A stretch of 64,000 nucleotides of DNA from Occultella gossypii (lineage in GTDB: Bacteria; Actinomycetota; Actinomycetes; Actinomycetales; Beutenbergiaceae). Numbering within the stretch: position 1 is the stretch's first letter; the number at the start of each line of letters is the position of its first letter. The translations under genes and the position numbers were made by a program. Below the pieces are notes generated by a model, which did not search any database, had not been told where the DNA came from, and worked only from the letters and a program-made list of their open reading frames with translations. Shown piece by piece: positions 62,463-64,000 of this stretch. The DNA is taken from positions 1 to 64,000 of the forward strand of contig NZ_JAGSHT010000018.1 in assembly GCF_019947135.1 (NCBI RefSeq), in the 5' to 3' direction.

Positions 62463-64000
62463 TCAGCCGAAGACGCGGGGCAGTGTGCCCTCGTGGGACT
62501 CGCGGAGCTCGTCCAGCCCGATCTCGAAGGCACCGTCGACGACCAGGCCCGCTCCGCCGTCGAGGGTCTCGCCCAGCCGCAGCAGCGGCACGGAGTGCGA
62601 GGCTGCGAGCGCCTCGAACGTGGCCACGTTCTCAGCTTCGACCGCCACGAGCGCTCGCGCGCCGGACTCCGAGAACAGTGCGGTGGCGGCATCGATGTCG
62701 TCCCGGGGCATCAGCTCGGCCAGCGAGACGCGGGCGCCGACACCGTAGCGCAGCACCGCGTCCGTCAACGCCTGGGCGAGACCACCGGCGGACAGGTCGT
62801 GCGCGGCCGCGGCCAGGGACTGCCGGGCGACGTCGATGAGCACCTGCGCGAGGGCACGCTCGGCGTCCAGGTCCACCACCGGCGGGTGGCCGCCGAGGTG
62901 GTCGTGCACGACTCCGGCCCAGACCGACCCGGAGAGCTCGGTGCGCGTGGCGCCGAGCAGGTAGACGTGCTGGCCGGGCTTGGACCAGCCGGACGGCGTG
63001 ACCCGGGCGACGTCCTCGAGCACGCCGAGCACGCCGACGACCGGGGTCGGGTTGATGGAGGCGTCGATGTGGCCCTTGCCGACGTCGCCCGCGAGGGTGG
63101 AGTTGTACAGGGACACGTTCCCGCCGGTGACCGGCACCCCGAGCTCCACGCAGGCGTCGGCCAGGCCGGTGATGGCCTCCACCAGCTGCCACATCGCGTC
63201 CGGGTCCTCGGGTGAGCCGAAGTTCAGGCAGTCGGTGACCGCGAGCGGAGTGGCGCCCACGGTGGCGACGTTCCGGTACGCCTCGGCCAGGGCCTGTTGG
63301 GCGCCCGTGTACGGGTCGAGCTTGGTGAAGCGCCCGTTCGCGTCCGTGCTCAGGGCGACGCCGAGCCCGCTCGCCTCGTCGACCCGGATCACGCCGGCGT
63401 CGTCGGGTTGGGCCAGCGCGGTGTTGCCCTGGACGTAGCGGTCGTACTGGTCGGTGACCCACGCCTTGGAGGCGAGGTTCGGGGAGGCGATCAGGGCGAG
63501 CACCTGGGCGCGCAGCTCCTCGGGCGTCTTGGGCCGCGGCAGTTTCGCGGCGTCGTCGGCGTTGAGCGCGTCCTGCCAGGCCGGTCGGGCGTAGGGGCGG
63601 TCGTAGACGGGGCCGTCGTGGGCGACGGTGCGCGGGTCGACGTCCACGATCCGGTGCCCGTTGTGGTCGATCGTGAGCCGTCCGGTGCCGGTGACCTCAC
63701 CGATGACCGAGGTCTCCACGTCCCACTTCGCGGTGATCGCGAGGAACTCATCGAGCTTGTCCGGGGCCACCACGGCCATCATGCGTTCCTGGGACTCGCT
63801 CATCAGGATCTCGCCCGCCGTCAGCGTGGGGTCGCGCAGCAGCACGCTCTCGAGTTCCACATGCATGCCACCGTCCCCGTTGGAGGCGAGCTCGGAGGTG
63901 GCACAGGAGATCCCGGCGGCGCCGAGGTCCTGGATGCCCTCGACCACGCGCGCGGCGTAGAGCTCGAGGCAGCACTCGATGAGGACCTTCTCCATGAACG
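62463..64000 (-). CDS. purL: phosphoribosylformylglycinamidine synthase subunit PurL, 5'-truncated by the window
   Basis: This is the fourth step of IMP synthesis, converting FGAR to FGAM with ammonia from PurQ. The 512 visible residues are the C-terminal two thirds of a roughly 760-residue protein. They include GIQDLGAAGISCATSELAS, SESQERMM, LAVTDCLNFGSPEDP, VTGGNVSLYN and HDLSAGGLAQALTDA. The reading frame continues past the window edge. It lies on the same strand as purF-purM but about 43 kb away from the sterol-carrier gene beside purF. Confidence 0.96.
   Translation of the reverse strand, partial: FMEKVLIECCLELYAARVVEGIQDLGAAGISCATSELASNGDGGMHVELESVLLRDPTLTAGEILMSESQERMMAVVAPDKLDEFLAITAKWDVETSVIGEVTGTGRLTIDHNGHRIVDVDPRTVAHDGPVYDRPYARPAWQDALNADDAAKLPRPKTPEELRAQVLALIASPNLASKAWVTDQYDRYVQGNTALAQPDDAGVIRVDEASGLGVALSTDANGRFTKLDPYTGAQQALAEAYRNVATVGATPLAVTDCLNFGSPEDPDAMWQLVEAITGLADACVELGVPVTGGNVSLYNSTLAGDVGKGHIDASINPTPVVGVLGVLEDVARVTPSGWSKPGQHVYLLGATRTELSGSVWAGVVHDHLGGHPPVVDLDAERALAQVLIDVARQSLAAAAHDLSAGGLAQALTDAVLRYGVGARVSLAELMPRDDIDAATALFSESGARALVAVEAENVATFEALAASHSVPLLRLGETLDGGAGLVVDGAFEIGLDELRESHEGTLPRVFG

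Noticed and set aside
59961-63215. Plus-strand open frame of about 1080 codons opposite the PL8 lyase and purL
   Set aside because: It runs antisense across two unrelated, well-identified genes and their spacer. It has the composition of a shadow frame.

Overview
The window is about 70% G+C and densely packed with genes. Protein families such as DUF3073, DUF3618, the actinobacterial RNB ribonuclease and the sterol-carrier gene beside purF point to a high-GC actinobacterium. The overall mix resembles Micrococcales (Ruania, Georgenia or Beutenbergia-like), but that placement is an inference from gene families and not from any search. No integrase, transposase, CRISPR array or phage module was seen.

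Layout. 1-8.7 kb: a heparinase II/III-type enzyme, nagB, a stress membrane protein, an EamA exporter, an endonuclease/phosphatase-fold protein with msrB, a DUF937 protein, a surE-galE pair and a zincin-like metallopeptidase. 8.9-9.2 kb: tRNA-Glu, tRNA-Asp and tRNA-Phe. 9.5-13.7 kb: a MacB/FtsX-type ABC exporter, then a holin-like/DUF3618 pair. 13.9-20 kb: DUF3073, purM, purF, an RNB ribonuclease, a membrane protein and a sterol-carrier protein. 20.2-27.8 kb: a 1622-residue secreted nuclease/5'-nucleotidase, rsgA and malic enzyme. 27.9-38.1 kb: a saccharide-utilisation locus made of a LacI regulator divergent from GH3 - two ABC permeases - lipoprotein - YesL - GH42. 38.1-53.1 kb: transporters, regulators and small metabolic genes, including corA, an MFS exporter, MarR, an XRE regulator with a methionine aminopeptidase, a peptidase E-like protein, epoxide hydrolase, cutC, gdhA and a MocR regulator. 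53.2-59 kb: MMPL transporter, a 51-codon membrane ORF, MarR, pyrimidine-dimer glycosylase, TspO-like protein and an SDR. 59.3-64 kb: an FBP-domain protein, a secreted family 8 polysaccharide lyase and the 3' two thirds of purL.

How the genes work together. Purine synthesis is represented by purF-purM and by purL, but these lie about 43 kb apart with accessory genes between them. Three loci (heparinase-like, nagB, PL8) suggest use of uronate or amino-sugar polysaccharides. The GH3/GH42 cluster imports and cleaves an oligosaccharide and has no ATPase gene of its own. The secreted nuclease/nucleotidase would release phosphate and nucleosides from extracellular DNA.

The most interesting part is 55.3-59 kb. 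A CrtR-like MarR gene is divergent from an MMPL transporter gene, with a three-half-site operator between them. The 51-codon ORF looks like the tail of a UbiA-type prenyltransferase, and light- or UV-linked genes lie next door. Together these look like a C50-carotenoid/photoprotection locus that has lost its crt genes. A second general observation is that about ten genes here have a TAnnnT hexamer 6-8 nt before the start codon and no ribosome-binding site, as expected for leaderless mRNAs.
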